Source: Oligoflexia bacterium (GTDB taxonomy: Bacteria; Bdellovibrionota; UBA1018). From it: a stretch of DNA of 5,060 bases. Positions 1 through 5,060 of the stretch are shown in pieces. The notes under the pieces are model-generated. The model worked only from the letters and a program-made list of their open reading frames with translations, searched no databases and was not told where the DNA came from. Position numbers and translations under genes: made by a program. Every line of letters starts with the position of its first letter. The stretch's first letter is position 1. Where the stretch lies: positions 1-5,060 of the forward strand of contig CAIYTD010000374.1 in assembly GCA_903928955.1 (NCBI GenBank). The letters run 5' to 3'.

Positions 1-85
1 AAATACAGAAATTTATTATTTCAAATATTCGATTCATTAAAATATTTATTATGTATAATTACTTTACAGATGTCTTTTTTATAGC

Positions 86-334
86 TTAAACAGAGTAATG
101 AGCCGAGCTGGAATTACCACCCCCAGCGTCATTATTGTCAATCCGACGCGCAGGGAAATTTACTATGCCAGCGCCGTTGGCTTTTTTAGTATCGAGGACA
201 TAGAATCCGTTTCCATGATTAACAAATAATGTAACAGTACTATTTGGAGCGAGACGATTAGCAGTACCCGGTCTCAAGTTGGAAGTGCGACAAAATGAAA
301 ATATGCATGAAATAATTGAGTAATTGACAAGCAA
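86..334 (-). pseudogene. 3' end of a disrupted gene, possible beta-rich surface protein tail
   Basis: The minus-strand frame ends at TAA (86-88) and can be read rightward to a stop near 404-406, so no genuine gene start is visible. The TTG at 332-334 is only the first permissive start. The part that looks coding is the C-terminal 65 or so residues, from about 'RTSNLRPGTANRL' to the end. It has a strand-like run 'NSTVTLFVN', then 'GFYVLDTKKANGAGIVNF', and a Gly/Ser/Asn-rich tail. The 'pNStVtlfv...vldtkkAngaGivnF' spacing loosely recalls bacterial Ig-like or other beta-sandwich domains of exported proteins, but I do not recognise a family. The more AT-rich stretch from about 290 to 345, just before the IS30 remnant, suggests the upstream coding part was lost at the insertion. 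It could also be a short intact hypothetical gene or a chance frame. Confidence 0.4.
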
Positions 335-354
335 ACCATGAGTTGAGGTACACT
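324..354 (+). promoter_or_regulatory. possible old transposase promoter
   Basis: A consensus -35 hexamer TTGACA lies at 324-329. The best -10-like match downstream is TACACT at 349-354, with a long 19-bp spacer. A second TTGACA occurs at 360-365, too close to the transposase start to serve it as a -35. The position upstream of an AGGAGG site and the transposase frame fits an IS promoter, but the -10 is weak. Confidence 0.2.
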
Positions 355-1238
355 CGAAATTGACAAAAATTTCTGTCCAGGAGGCATATTGAGTACTCTC
401 AACTCACTTATGGGGATCGTATTCGTATTAACGTTTTAGTTCAACAGGGAATGAGCCCTACCCAAATTGCCCAAGAAGTAGATAAGCATCGCTCGACTAT
501 TTATCGGGAGTTGGGGAGAAATCAGGCTTCAGAAGGGGGGTACTTCCCCGACACGGCGAATATTTATGCGATTCAGCGCAAGGTAGAGGCTGCCTCGATT
601 TCGAGAATAGACGAGGACATGAAGGCATGGGTAATAGAGAAAATTTTACTACAGTGGAATCGTGAGCAGATTTCAAATCGAATGAAGCTTGAGCTGGGTG
701 AGAGCCTCAGCCACGAATGGATTTATGAGATGTTTTATGCAGATCGCAAAGAGGGCGGCACGCTTTATCTCCATCTTCGCTGGGGCAGGAGAACTCGAAA
801 GAAACGAAGAGGCGGGAGAGATAAGAGAGGTCAAATACCTAATTGCGTCAGCATTGAAAAAAGACCTGAAATTATCAATAAAAGAGGCCGGATTGGCGAT
901 TTCGAAGAAGATCTAATCATTGGAGCGAATGATAAAGGAATGTTACTTACCTTGGTTGATAGAGCCTCTAAATATACGCTCATGGAAAAGCTGATCAATA
1001 AGACAGCCGAAGTCACCGCCTAGGCTACTATAGCTCCTATGAGCGGGGCACCAATGCGAATACAAATGGCTTGATTCGCCAATATTTTCCAAAGAAATAG
1101 GATCTTAAAAAAACCTTGTCAGATGAAGTAAAAAAAGTTCAAAATTTATTGAACCATAGGCCAAGAGAGATTCTGGGATTCAGGACGCCTCATGAATTTC
1201 ACTTCGGTGAGAACACACGGTATTTTACTGGGAAATAA
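347..1238 (+). mobile_element. IS30-family insertion sequence remnant
   Basis: The element is defined by its decayed transposase. A left end near 347-375 is guessed from the short leader before the ribosome-binding site; segment 350-378 has the look of an IS30 terminal repeat. I searched 1200-1510 by eye for the inverted complement of that segment and found none, so the right end is either lost or diverged. No target-site duplication could be identified. The internal deletion makes the element shorter than the usual 1.0-1.2 kb of IS30 relatives. It appears immobile unless helped by a transposase from elsewhere, and the missing right repeat makes even that unlikely. Confidence 0.6.
388..1238 (+). 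pseudogene. IS30-family transposase, degenerate
   Basis: IS30 transposases are DDE recombinases that cut and join the element's ends. The first segment reads in frame from 388 to the TAG at 1021-1023. It opens 'EYSQLTYGDRIRI', followed by the helix-turn-helix 'GMSPTQIAQEVDKHRSTIYREL', 'REQISNRMKLE', 'SHEWIYEM', 'RGQIPNCVSIEKRPEI' and the first catalytic block 'GDFEEDLIIGANDKG'. A strong AGGAGG (379-384) precedes it, but the codon at the expected start is ATT (388-390) rather than ATG; the first ATG is at 451, inside the domain. After 1020 the homology resumes in another frame: 'YERGTNANTNGLIRQYFPK', an in-frame TAG at 1098-1100, then 'LNHRPREILGFRTPHEF', ending with TAA at 1236-1238. About 50 residues carrying the second catalytic Asp (the DNGKEF-like block) are missing. 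The catalytic Glu of the family 'GTNENTNG' motif is Ala here (GCG at 1056-1058). The protein is dead by several independent lesions. Confidence 0.9.
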
Positions 1239-1375
1239 GAGAAAAAAACAAACTAGCAGTAGTAATTAAAATTTAAAATAAGGGGTAGCTTTGGCTTAAA
1301 GGCAATATTTTAAAAAAATGCGCATCAATAAGGAAAACTTCTGTTTTAAAAATAAAAAAAATATGTTTATCTATC

Positions 1376-1426
1376 TTTTAGATACTAAACAGTCGCACTT
1401 CTTAATTGAAGACAGGATATCTAAAA
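1376..1426. repeat. inverted repeat in AT-rich spacer
   Basis: TTTTAGATA at 1376-1384 pairs perfectly over 9 bp with TATCTAAAA at 1418-1426. The 33-nt interior contains a smaller CTTC/GAAG hairpin (1398-1401 with 1408-1411). It lies downstream of both the IS30 remnant and the minus-strand cyclase-like gene. On the minus strand a T-rich run follows it (about 1351-1363), so it might help end that transcript. The stem is almost all A/T, so it is a weak terminator candidate. The rest of 1239-1507 is AT-rich and I see no gene in it. Confidence 0.3.
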
Positions 1427-1507
1427 AATTCTAAAAAAGTGCACTTAATCATATTTTTATCTGTGTAGTCTTTTTTTGCATTTCAAATTCTAGGAAATAA
1501 ATAGGCT

Positions 1508-2431
1508 CTAACACTTCATAAAATGAAAAAGAGCCGCAATCGCATGAGCCGTTGAAAAAATCCGTTCATCCCCGCTAAAAAGGAGACCTTCAGTCCAATA
1601 CTTACCGCACGACAAACGAGGTACTCTAAGAACAGCTTCACATTTCCAGGAGCCGTCCGCCAGTTGTTCAGTAAGAAGCTTCACTAGAGCCGCTAGAATA
1701 TTTTTGTCAAATTGTGAATCTCTGCTGTATAAAAGCAAGGGAAGACTAGGGACCCTCAAGGCGCTCTGCCCAAGAAGTTTTCTGCTCATCTGACTTGCAG
1801 TTCGTGAGCAAAAGCCCATCTTTTTTTTTACCCATAAAATATAGAAGGGGTTATCCCAAAAGAATGACTTCAAGGGTTCCGATCTTTGTTGCTTTTTAAG
1901 CCAAGAGATCGCTTGAGCTTTAGAGTCAGTCTCTAATTCAAGACGACCTAGCGCTCCAACTGCATAAAGAGTTGTTTCAGGGTGAGGTACTGACCAATTA
2001 TTAAAGGGTGTTTTTCTTGAAAAAGGATAAGTTGCAAATCCTCCGTCTGGCCACTGTTGACCAATAAGCCACGCAACTGATCTCGCATCAATTCTGCGCT
2101 TTTGCTTTGCCAACACCATTAAAACCTGTGCAGTAGTTCCAGCATCCGCTGAGGCTCTCGCATTAAATCCCCAAGCCCCATCCTCATTCATACGGTGCAG
2201 TAAAAATTCTCCAGCTCTTCCAAGATTAAGCGCAAAGTCCGGCAAATCTTCTAAGACCCAGCATACGTGAGCAGTAATCCATTCAATCGACGAAAATCCA
2301 GTTGAACTGAAATCTTTAAAAGATCCGTCTATATCCTGCCTTGAACCGAGAAAATTTAATCCAGAGGCAATAGCTGATCCAATTTTTTTACGATATCCTA
2401 GAGGAACACTTCTTGTGGAATCTACAATCAC
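1508..2431 (-). CDS. squalene-cyclase/prenyltransferase-repeat protein (terpene cyclase-like)
   Basis: The product is a 307-aa protein of the alpha-alpha barrel superfamily that includes squalene-hopene cyclases and protein prenyltransferase beta subunits. Repeats of the 'QW' type recur: 'FLGSRQDIDGSF' (27-38), 'LLHRMNEDGAWGF' (77-89), 'WLIGQQWPDGGF' (121-132), 'WLKKQQ' followed by 'SFFWDN' (177-194), and 'LLTEQLADGSW' (252-262). The C-terminus 'FSTAHAIAAL' is also cyclase-like. The length is about half that of a squalene-hopene cyclase, so a single barrel is likely. At 96-101 it reads DAGTTA where class II cyclases have DXDDTA, so the proton-donating aspartates are replaced by Gly and Thr. 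It may bind or fold an isoprenoid without protonation-initiated cyclisation, or use other chemistry. No signal peptide or membrane segment is evident. The start is GTG; the frame is open upstream but offers no better start, and the ribosome-binding site (AGGG, 11 nt away) is weak. It is divergent from the methyltransferase gene. Its GC content looks higher than that of the genes to its right. Confidence 0.75.
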   Translation of the reverse strand: MIVDSTRSVPLGYRKKIGSAIASGLNFLGSRQDIDGSFKDFSSTGFSSIEWITAHVCWVLEDLPDFALNLGRAGEFLLHRMNEDGAWGFNARASADAGTTAQVLMVLAKQKRRIDARSVAWLIGQQWPDGGFATYPFSRKTPFNNWSVPHPETTLYAVGALGRLELETDSKAQAISWLKKQQRSEPLKSFFWDNPFYILWVKKKMGFCSRTASQMSRKLLGQSALRVPSLPLLLYSRDSQFDKNILAALVKLLTEQLADGSWKCEAVLRVPRLSCGKYWTEGLLFSGDERIFSTAHAIAALFHFMKC

Positions 2432-2612
2432 TTCTTTAGCTACCCTAGTTTTTTTAAAATTTACAAGTTATCGTCGTATTTCCAACACAATCGCACAAAT
2501 AGCTGGCTTTTTTTCCCAAATTTCTTAGTTAATAGCCTAATTTAGATATACAAAACATAAAACTTAAGGAATACAGTCTTAAACATACGTTGGTTAATAC
2601 GTTGGTTATTTT
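2432..2612. promoter_or_regulatory. divergent intergenic region
   Basis: This 181-bp AT-rich gap separates the cyclase-like gene (leftward) from the methyltransferase gene (rightward), so it should hold both promoters. Rightward, TATACA near 2547-2552 is a weak -10 candidate with no convincing -35. An AAGGA at 2566-2570 has no start codon at useful spacing. Leftward, I see only poor matches. A shared control region is inferred from gene orientation, not from a recognised operator. Confidence 0.35.
2585..2608 (+). repeat. perfect 12-bp tandem duplication before a start codon
   Basis: ATACGTTGGTTA occurs twice back to back (2585-2596 and 2597-2608), ending 4 nt before the GTG start of the methyltransferase gene. 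It occupies the place where a ribosome-binding site would be expected, and neither copy holds a Shine-Dalgarno-like purine run. It could be a slipped-strand duplication or a pair of half-sites for a regulator. Confidence 0.85.
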
Positions 2613-3461
2613 GTGATACTAAATAAAAAACTTACCCCTAAAGCGAATTCTAAAGTTTACTTACCTTATTTTGATGAATTCTTCAACAAATTGAATGCTG
2701 GCGACTTATACTTTGAAAAAATTTGGGGTACGAATGTACACTTTGGATATTGGGATAAAGCATCAGATACCGACGCTACAGCTTCGCAATTTATTGCTGC
2801 CAGCAAGCGAATGAATCAAATAATGATTGATCGAGCAGCCATCAGTAATGGAATGGATATTTTGGATGTTGGTTGCGGATTTGGCGGAACAATCCAGGAG
2901 CTTGACAGCAAATACAGAAATCTGAATTTGACTGGATTAAATATTGATATTCGACAAATTGAACGGGCTAAGAAAAAAGTATTACCTTACAGCACGAATA
3001 AAGTATCTTTCATCCTAGGAGATGCATGTGCGATGCCGTTCAAAGATAATACTTTTGACGTAATAATCGCGGTTGAATGTATTTTTCACTTTAAGGAGCG
3101 GTCAAATTTTTTTAAAGAGGCGAAGCGGGTATTAAAACCAGGGGGGCGTATTATTTTCTCAGACTTCGTATATTTTGCCCCCTTGATGTTTTTCGTCTAT
3201 TTTGGACTAACAAAACTTGGCGTCTTTCGGAACTGGGGAACAGTAATACCAGCCTCTGAAGCAGGATACAAAATACTGGCCAAAAAATCCAACTTTAGCC
3301 CTCCCCACTTTACTAATATAAGCAAAAATACTTACCCCAATTTTTATGTGGTCTTTAAAAGAAAAAATAAACTACTAAAAAGGCTGGCAGAAATTTTGTT
3401 CAAATTTTTAGTAAATACCAACCTAGTTAAATACATGATTGTTAACACAGTCGCAAAATAG
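2613..3461 (+). CDS. class I SAM-dependent methyltransferase, small-molecule or natural-product type
   Basis: This 282-aa Rossmann-fold methyltransferase transfers a methyl group from S-adenosylmethionine. The substrate is not shown by sequence. 'NVHFGYWD' (41-48) is the pre-domain signature seen in tocopherol, sterol, rifamycin-type and related methyltransferases. Motif I is 'ILDVGCGFGG' (83-92). The acidic ribose-binding position is in 'LNID' (109-112). 'GDACAMPFKDNTFDVI' (136-151) carries the adenine-contact and motif II region, and 'RVLKPGGRIIFSD' (172-184) completes the fold. Residues 184-205 are strongly hydrophobic and could form a lipid- or isoprenoid-facing cap; the C-terminus is Lys-rich and hydrophobic. 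The start is GTG because the first in-frame ATG (residue 67) falls inside the fold and an in-frame TAA lies at 2595-2597. No good ribosome-binding site precedes it, so translation may be weak or the start unusual. Its position between a cyclase-like gene and a possible prenyltransferase suggests an isoprenoid or prenylated substrate (inference). Confidence 0.88.
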   Translation: MILNKKLTPKANSKVYLPYFDEFFNKLNAGDLYFEKIWGTNVHFGYWDKASDTDATASQFIAASKRMNQIMIDRAAISNGMDILDVGCGFGGTIQELDSKYRNLNLTGLNIDIRQIERAKKKVLPYSTNKVSFILGDACAMPFKDNTFDVIIAVECIFHFKERSNFFKEAKRVLKPGGRIIFSDFVYFAPLMFFVYFGLTKLGVFRNWGTVIPASEAGYKILAKKSNFSPPHFTNISKNTYPNFYVVFKRKNKLLKRLAEILFKFLVNTNLVKYMIVNTVAK

Positions 3462-3758
3462 GCTCCGCATTGAAGACGCGGGAATCAGAGATCTTGAGAG
3501 CACAAAAATTATAGGGGCCCAGCAAAAAAAGCTTTAAAGAATTGTTAAAAGTCTTAGAACTACCTCTACTCTCGCATTCAAAAAAAATTTGGCCTCTAAC
3601 TTTTATTTTGAACTATTAAAAATTACTTCATAATAGGCTTGGCCGAAAATAAGAGTCATGATAAGTTCCAGAAAAAATATGAAATATAGAGTTCTTTAAA
3701 TATCCTACAAACTACAACAGAATGAGCAGGCACTTATTCGTTTCGAAGTACAGTCAAA
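3462..3758 (+). other. spacer with possible gene relic and no confident gene
   Basis: The first part (3463-3537) reads as a clean C-terminus-like peptide, 'LRIEDAGIRDLESTKIIGAQ' then 'QKKL' and TAA, out of frame with the methyltransferase and without a proper start (only a TTG at 3439). It is less AT-rich than its surroundings and could be the relic of another gene. Beyond it the DNA is AT-rich. TTGAAC (3608-3613) and CATAAT (3629-3634) make a possible promoter for the downstream pair, but the 15-bp spacing is short. I see no clear terminator after the methyltransferase gene and no RNA gene. Confidence 0.3.
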
Positions 3759-3878
3759 ATGAAAAAAAAACAAAAGAAAAATACAAATAAAAATAAGTCT
3801 AAAAATAATTATTACTTCGGCAGTCTAAAAAAAGAAAAAATTAAGGACACGCCCGTCTATGGTTGGCCAGGACCCTAG
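3759..3878 (+). CDS. small 39-aa ORF, candidate modified-peptide precursor
   Basis: An ATG at 3759 opens a 39-codon frame ending at TAG (3876-3878). The N-terminal half is very Lys/Asn-rich ('MKKKQKKNTNKNKSKNN'), followed by 'YYFGSLKKEKIKD' and a compositionally different C-terminus, 'TPVYGWPGP'. The last 20 bp overlap the start of the 300-aa gene, a layout that permits translational coupling. The charged leader plus a short tail rich in Tyr, Trp, Pro and Gly resembles a ribosomally made peptide precursor with a core. Tyr and Trp are the residues modified by known peptide prenyltransferases. Against this, the upstream ribosome-binding site is poor (GAAG at 3745-3748), A-rich DNA yields Lys/Asn codons by chance, and I know no family with this sequence. 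It could also be the true N-terminus of the next protein if a homopolymer in 3827-3840 is miscounted. Confidence 0.4.
   Translation: MKKKQKKNTNKNKSKNNYYFGSLKKEKIKDTPVYGWPGP
3843..3847 (+). promoter_or_regulatory. ribosome-binding site AAGGA inside the small ORF
   Basis: AAGGA sits 11 nt before the ATG at 3859, rather long but usable. It supports that start for the 300-aa gene and places its initiation signal within the 39-codon ORF, consistent with coupled translation. Confidence 0.5.
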
Positions 3879-4761
3879 AGCAAAACAAGAGTCAATTTCC
3901 CAGGTTCTATTTAAAATTCTATTTAAAAAAGAAATTGAACAGATTCAGGAATTTAGTTTCGACTCGGACTTCACTCAAGAAGGTAGATGTATTCTTGGAC
4001 ACGGAGATTTCTTCTTACTTCGTGTTCTTCAATTTGCTACAACCCTAAACTACTTCTCCCAATGGAAAAAAAAATTTCTAGATTTATTAGAAAATGCGAG
4101 CGCAGATGACTACGGACTTAAAGTAGATTGGAAAAATGGAATACCCAATCGCTTTACTCTTTACTGCCGGTATTCGACCCTCAACAGAAAAAACTGGACT
4201 AACAAAATAGAGAAAAAATTAGCGGCTAGCGTTTGGAAAAAAAAACTCCCCAGTCAGTTTGCAAAGATATTTAAAGCCAGAGATCCATTTTGCCTGGCCA
4301 TTAGAATAACAAAACATTCACAACCTGTTTTTTCATCCTACATTAATATACATCTGTCTTATAATGACTTCAAAAGAAGCTTGACCAATTTTTTAATTTT
4401 TTATCAGTGGCCTGAAAGACTATTTAAGGAAATAATGAAGGATCTTGTAGAGATTATGCCTTTCAATTTTAAGGGATGTATTGGAATTGAATCTAACGGA
4501 AAAATACTTAAGATTGACATCGCTGGACCATCAATTGGAAGCATTTCCAAATTCCTTTCCAAAAAAAAGACCACTCCTGAGAAAATTCAATTTTTAGTGA
4601 ATCAAGCACGCCTGCACAATCAGATTCAATTTAATTATTTTGCCCTCAAGTATAGCGCAGATCATTTTATCTCATGGAAAGCATACCTAGCAATACACGG
4701 ACTTCGTTCCCCTATATTGCCCAGAGCTGATGGCCAGGAGCAGACCAGAAAAAAAAATTAA
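3859..4761 (+). CDS. hypothetical protein, possible ABBA-fold (cyanobactin-type) prenyltransferase
   Basis: I do not recognise this 300-aa protein with confidence. It is soluble, has no signal peptide, and shows about five successive beta-strand pairs separated by helices: about 42-61, 86-106 ('GLKVDW', 'RFTLYCRYS'), 144-167 ('FCLAIRIT', 'YINIHLSY'), 206-223 ('CIGIES', 'KILKIDIAG') and 257-280 ('FNYFALKYS', 'SWKAYLAIHG'). Single Arg/Lys residues lie in the strands (R55, K88, R104, R149, K218, K264, K274). Five alpha-beta-beta-alpha repeats with strand-borne basic residues are the hallmark of ABBA prenyltransferases, where they hold the diphosphate. From memory, the order of motifs (a strand Arg, then a W-x-K helix, then 'GLKV', later 'NGKxxxI') and the roughly 300-aa length recall the peptide prenyltransferases LynF, TruF and PagF. 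This is an unaided comparison, not a search result. The ATG at 3859 is preceded by AAGGA; the frame upstream is closed by TAA at 3826. The gene overlaps the 39-codon ORF by 20 bp and ends 21 bp from the convergent membrane gene. It is rich in A-runs. Confidence 0.45.
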   Translation: MVGQDPRAKQESISQVLFKILFKKEIEQIQEFSFDSDFTQEGRCILGHGDFFLLRVLQFATTLNYFSQWKKKFLDLLENASADDYGLKVDWKNGIPNRFTLYCRYSTLNRKNWTNKIEKKLAASVWKKKLPSQFAKIFKARDPFCLAIRITKHSQPVFSSYINIHLSYNDFKRSLTNFLIFYQWPERLFKEIMKDLVEIMPFNFKGCIGIESNGKILKIDIAGPSIGSISKFLSKKKTTPEKIQFLVNQARLHNQIQFNYFALKYSADHFISWKAYLAIHGLRSPILPRADGQEQTRKKN

Positions 4762-4782
4762 TCCAGGCCTCCCACCTACCTT

Positions 4783-5060
4783 TTACTTATCTCCCGCTTG
4801 ACTCAATTTATTCTTAAAAAGATATGGCGACTCTGTTCCTGGATTTCCAAAACCTAGAATATATACTCTTCGATCAAAATCTAATTCATCAAGAGGCACT
4901 CCCGATAATAGAGGATAAGAGTATAAGAAAAAAGCTAAAGTGCCCGTCATCAAACCTAAGTGAATTAGTCTACCCGCTCTCATATGTTTTAAGCTAACCA
5001 CAATAGAAAGCCCAAAAAACATCGCAGGGGTAAAATAATAGTAATAAAATGTAGTTCTAT
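4783..5060 (-). CDS. C-terminus of multi-pass membrane protein, PMT/GT39-like glycosyltransferase (partial)
   Basis: The gene enters from the right edge; 91 residues and the stop (TAA, 4783-4785) are visible. The ATG at 5020-5022 is internal, because the frame continues to the edge with 'RTTFYYYYFTPAMFFGL'. Two membrane segments follow: 'FYYYYFTPAMFFGLSIVVSL' and, about 12 residues later, 'LIHLGLMTGTLAFFLYSYPL'. Next come 'LSGVPLDE' and a soluble tail of about 35 residues. The pattern R-x-x-F-x-Y-x-Y, two helices, then 'YPLLSGVPL' matches the C-terminal four-helix region of protein O-mannosyltransferase (PMT, GT39) and related polyprenyl-phosphate-dependent glycosyltransferases, which act in the cytoplasmic membrane. 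The catalytic N-terminal part is outside the window, so substrate and activity cannot be judged. It converges on the 300-aa gene with a 21-bp gap and no obvious terminator hairpin. It may be unrelated to the neighbouring locus. Confidence 0.6.
   Translation of the reverse strand, partial: RTTFYYYYFTPAMFFGLSIVVSLKHMRAGRLIHLGLMTGTLAFFLYSYPLLSGVPLDELDFDRRVYILGFGNPGTESPYLFKNKLSQAGDK

Noticed and set aside
24..48. AT-only inverted repeat (AAATATT / AATATTT) downstream of the minus-strand gene end
   Set aside because: A 7-bp stem of only A/T pairs with an 11-nt loop is expected by chance in such AT-rich DNA and would be too unstable for a terminator.
689..1016. Alternative reading frames (689-916 plus strand, 831-1016 minus strand) inside the transposase
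   Set aside because: They overlap a frame with clear IS30 motifs and show no recognisable protein features of their own.
1239..1507. Search for the right terminal inverted repeat of the IS30 remnant
   Set aside because: No complement of the left-end segment is visible. GTGCACTTAATC at about 1439-1450 resembles the left end only in direct orientation and weakly.
3722..3790. 22-codon ORF (ATG at 3722) upstream of the 39-codon ORF
   Set aside because: It has no ribosome-binding site, overlaps the 39-codon frame and is composed mainly of Lys codons from A-runs.
3863..4048. 61-aa frame overlapping the start of the 300-aa gene
   Set aside because: It is a shadow frame beginning at TTG inside a longer and better-supported gene.
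4755..4790. Possible shared terminator between the convergent genes (CCAGGCCTCC palindrome)
   Set aside because: The palindrome has no loop-forming stem and no T-run at the proper distance.
1..5060. CRISPR array, tRNA, rRNA or riboswitch
   Set aside because: No regularly spaced repeats, cloverleaf-like element or known aptamer pattern was seen on either strand.

Overview
The window is AT-rich bacterial DNA with many A/T homopolymers. It holds a decayed IS30-family transposase, which points to an accessory, rearranged region. I cannot place the host to a genus. The truncated integral-membrane glycosyltransferase-like gene and the leaderless soluble enzymes fit many AT-rich bacteria, and a Gram-negative is only a guess.

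Layout. (1) 86-334 (-): the 3' end of a gene of unknown function whose upstream part is missing where the insertion sequence begins. (2) About 347-1238 (+): an IS30-family remnant. The transposase has a non-standard first codon (ATT), an internal deletion with frameshift near 1020, an in-frame stop at 1098, and an alanine where the catalytic glutamate should be. (3) 1239-1507: AT-rich spacer with one inverted repeat. (4) 1508-2431 (-): a one-domain protein with squalene-cyclase/prenyltransferase-type alpha-alpha barrel repeats that lacks the protonating DXDD aspartates. (5) 2432-2612: divergent intergenic region with a perfect 12-bp tandem duplication just before the next start. (6) 2613-3461 (+): a class I SAM-dependent methyltransferase of the tocopherol/sterol/natural-product type. 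(7) 3462-3758: a spacer of about 300 bp with a possible gene relic. (8) 3759-3878 (+): an unlisted 39-codon ORF with a Lys/Asn-rich N-terminus and a Tyr/Trp/Pro/Gly C-terminus. (9) 3859-4761 (+): a 300-aa protein overlapping the small ORF by 20 bp, whose strand/helix pattern resembles ABBA-fold prenyltransferases, perhaps the cyanobactin LynF/TruF/PagF type. (10) 4783-5060 (-): the C-terminus of a multi-pass membrane protein resembling the PMT/GT39 family, running off the right edge.

Working hypothesis (inference). Genes 4 and 6-9 may form a small natural-product locus. The 39-aa peptide would be a ribosomal precursor, the overlapping gene would prenylate its Tyr or Trp, the methyltransferase would add a methyl group, and the cyclase-like protein would bind or cyclise the isoprenoid. 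The methyltransferase assignment is firm. The cyclase-fold assignment is good. The prenyltransferase and precursor assignments are tentative, and structure prediction plus comparison with homologous loci would settle them.
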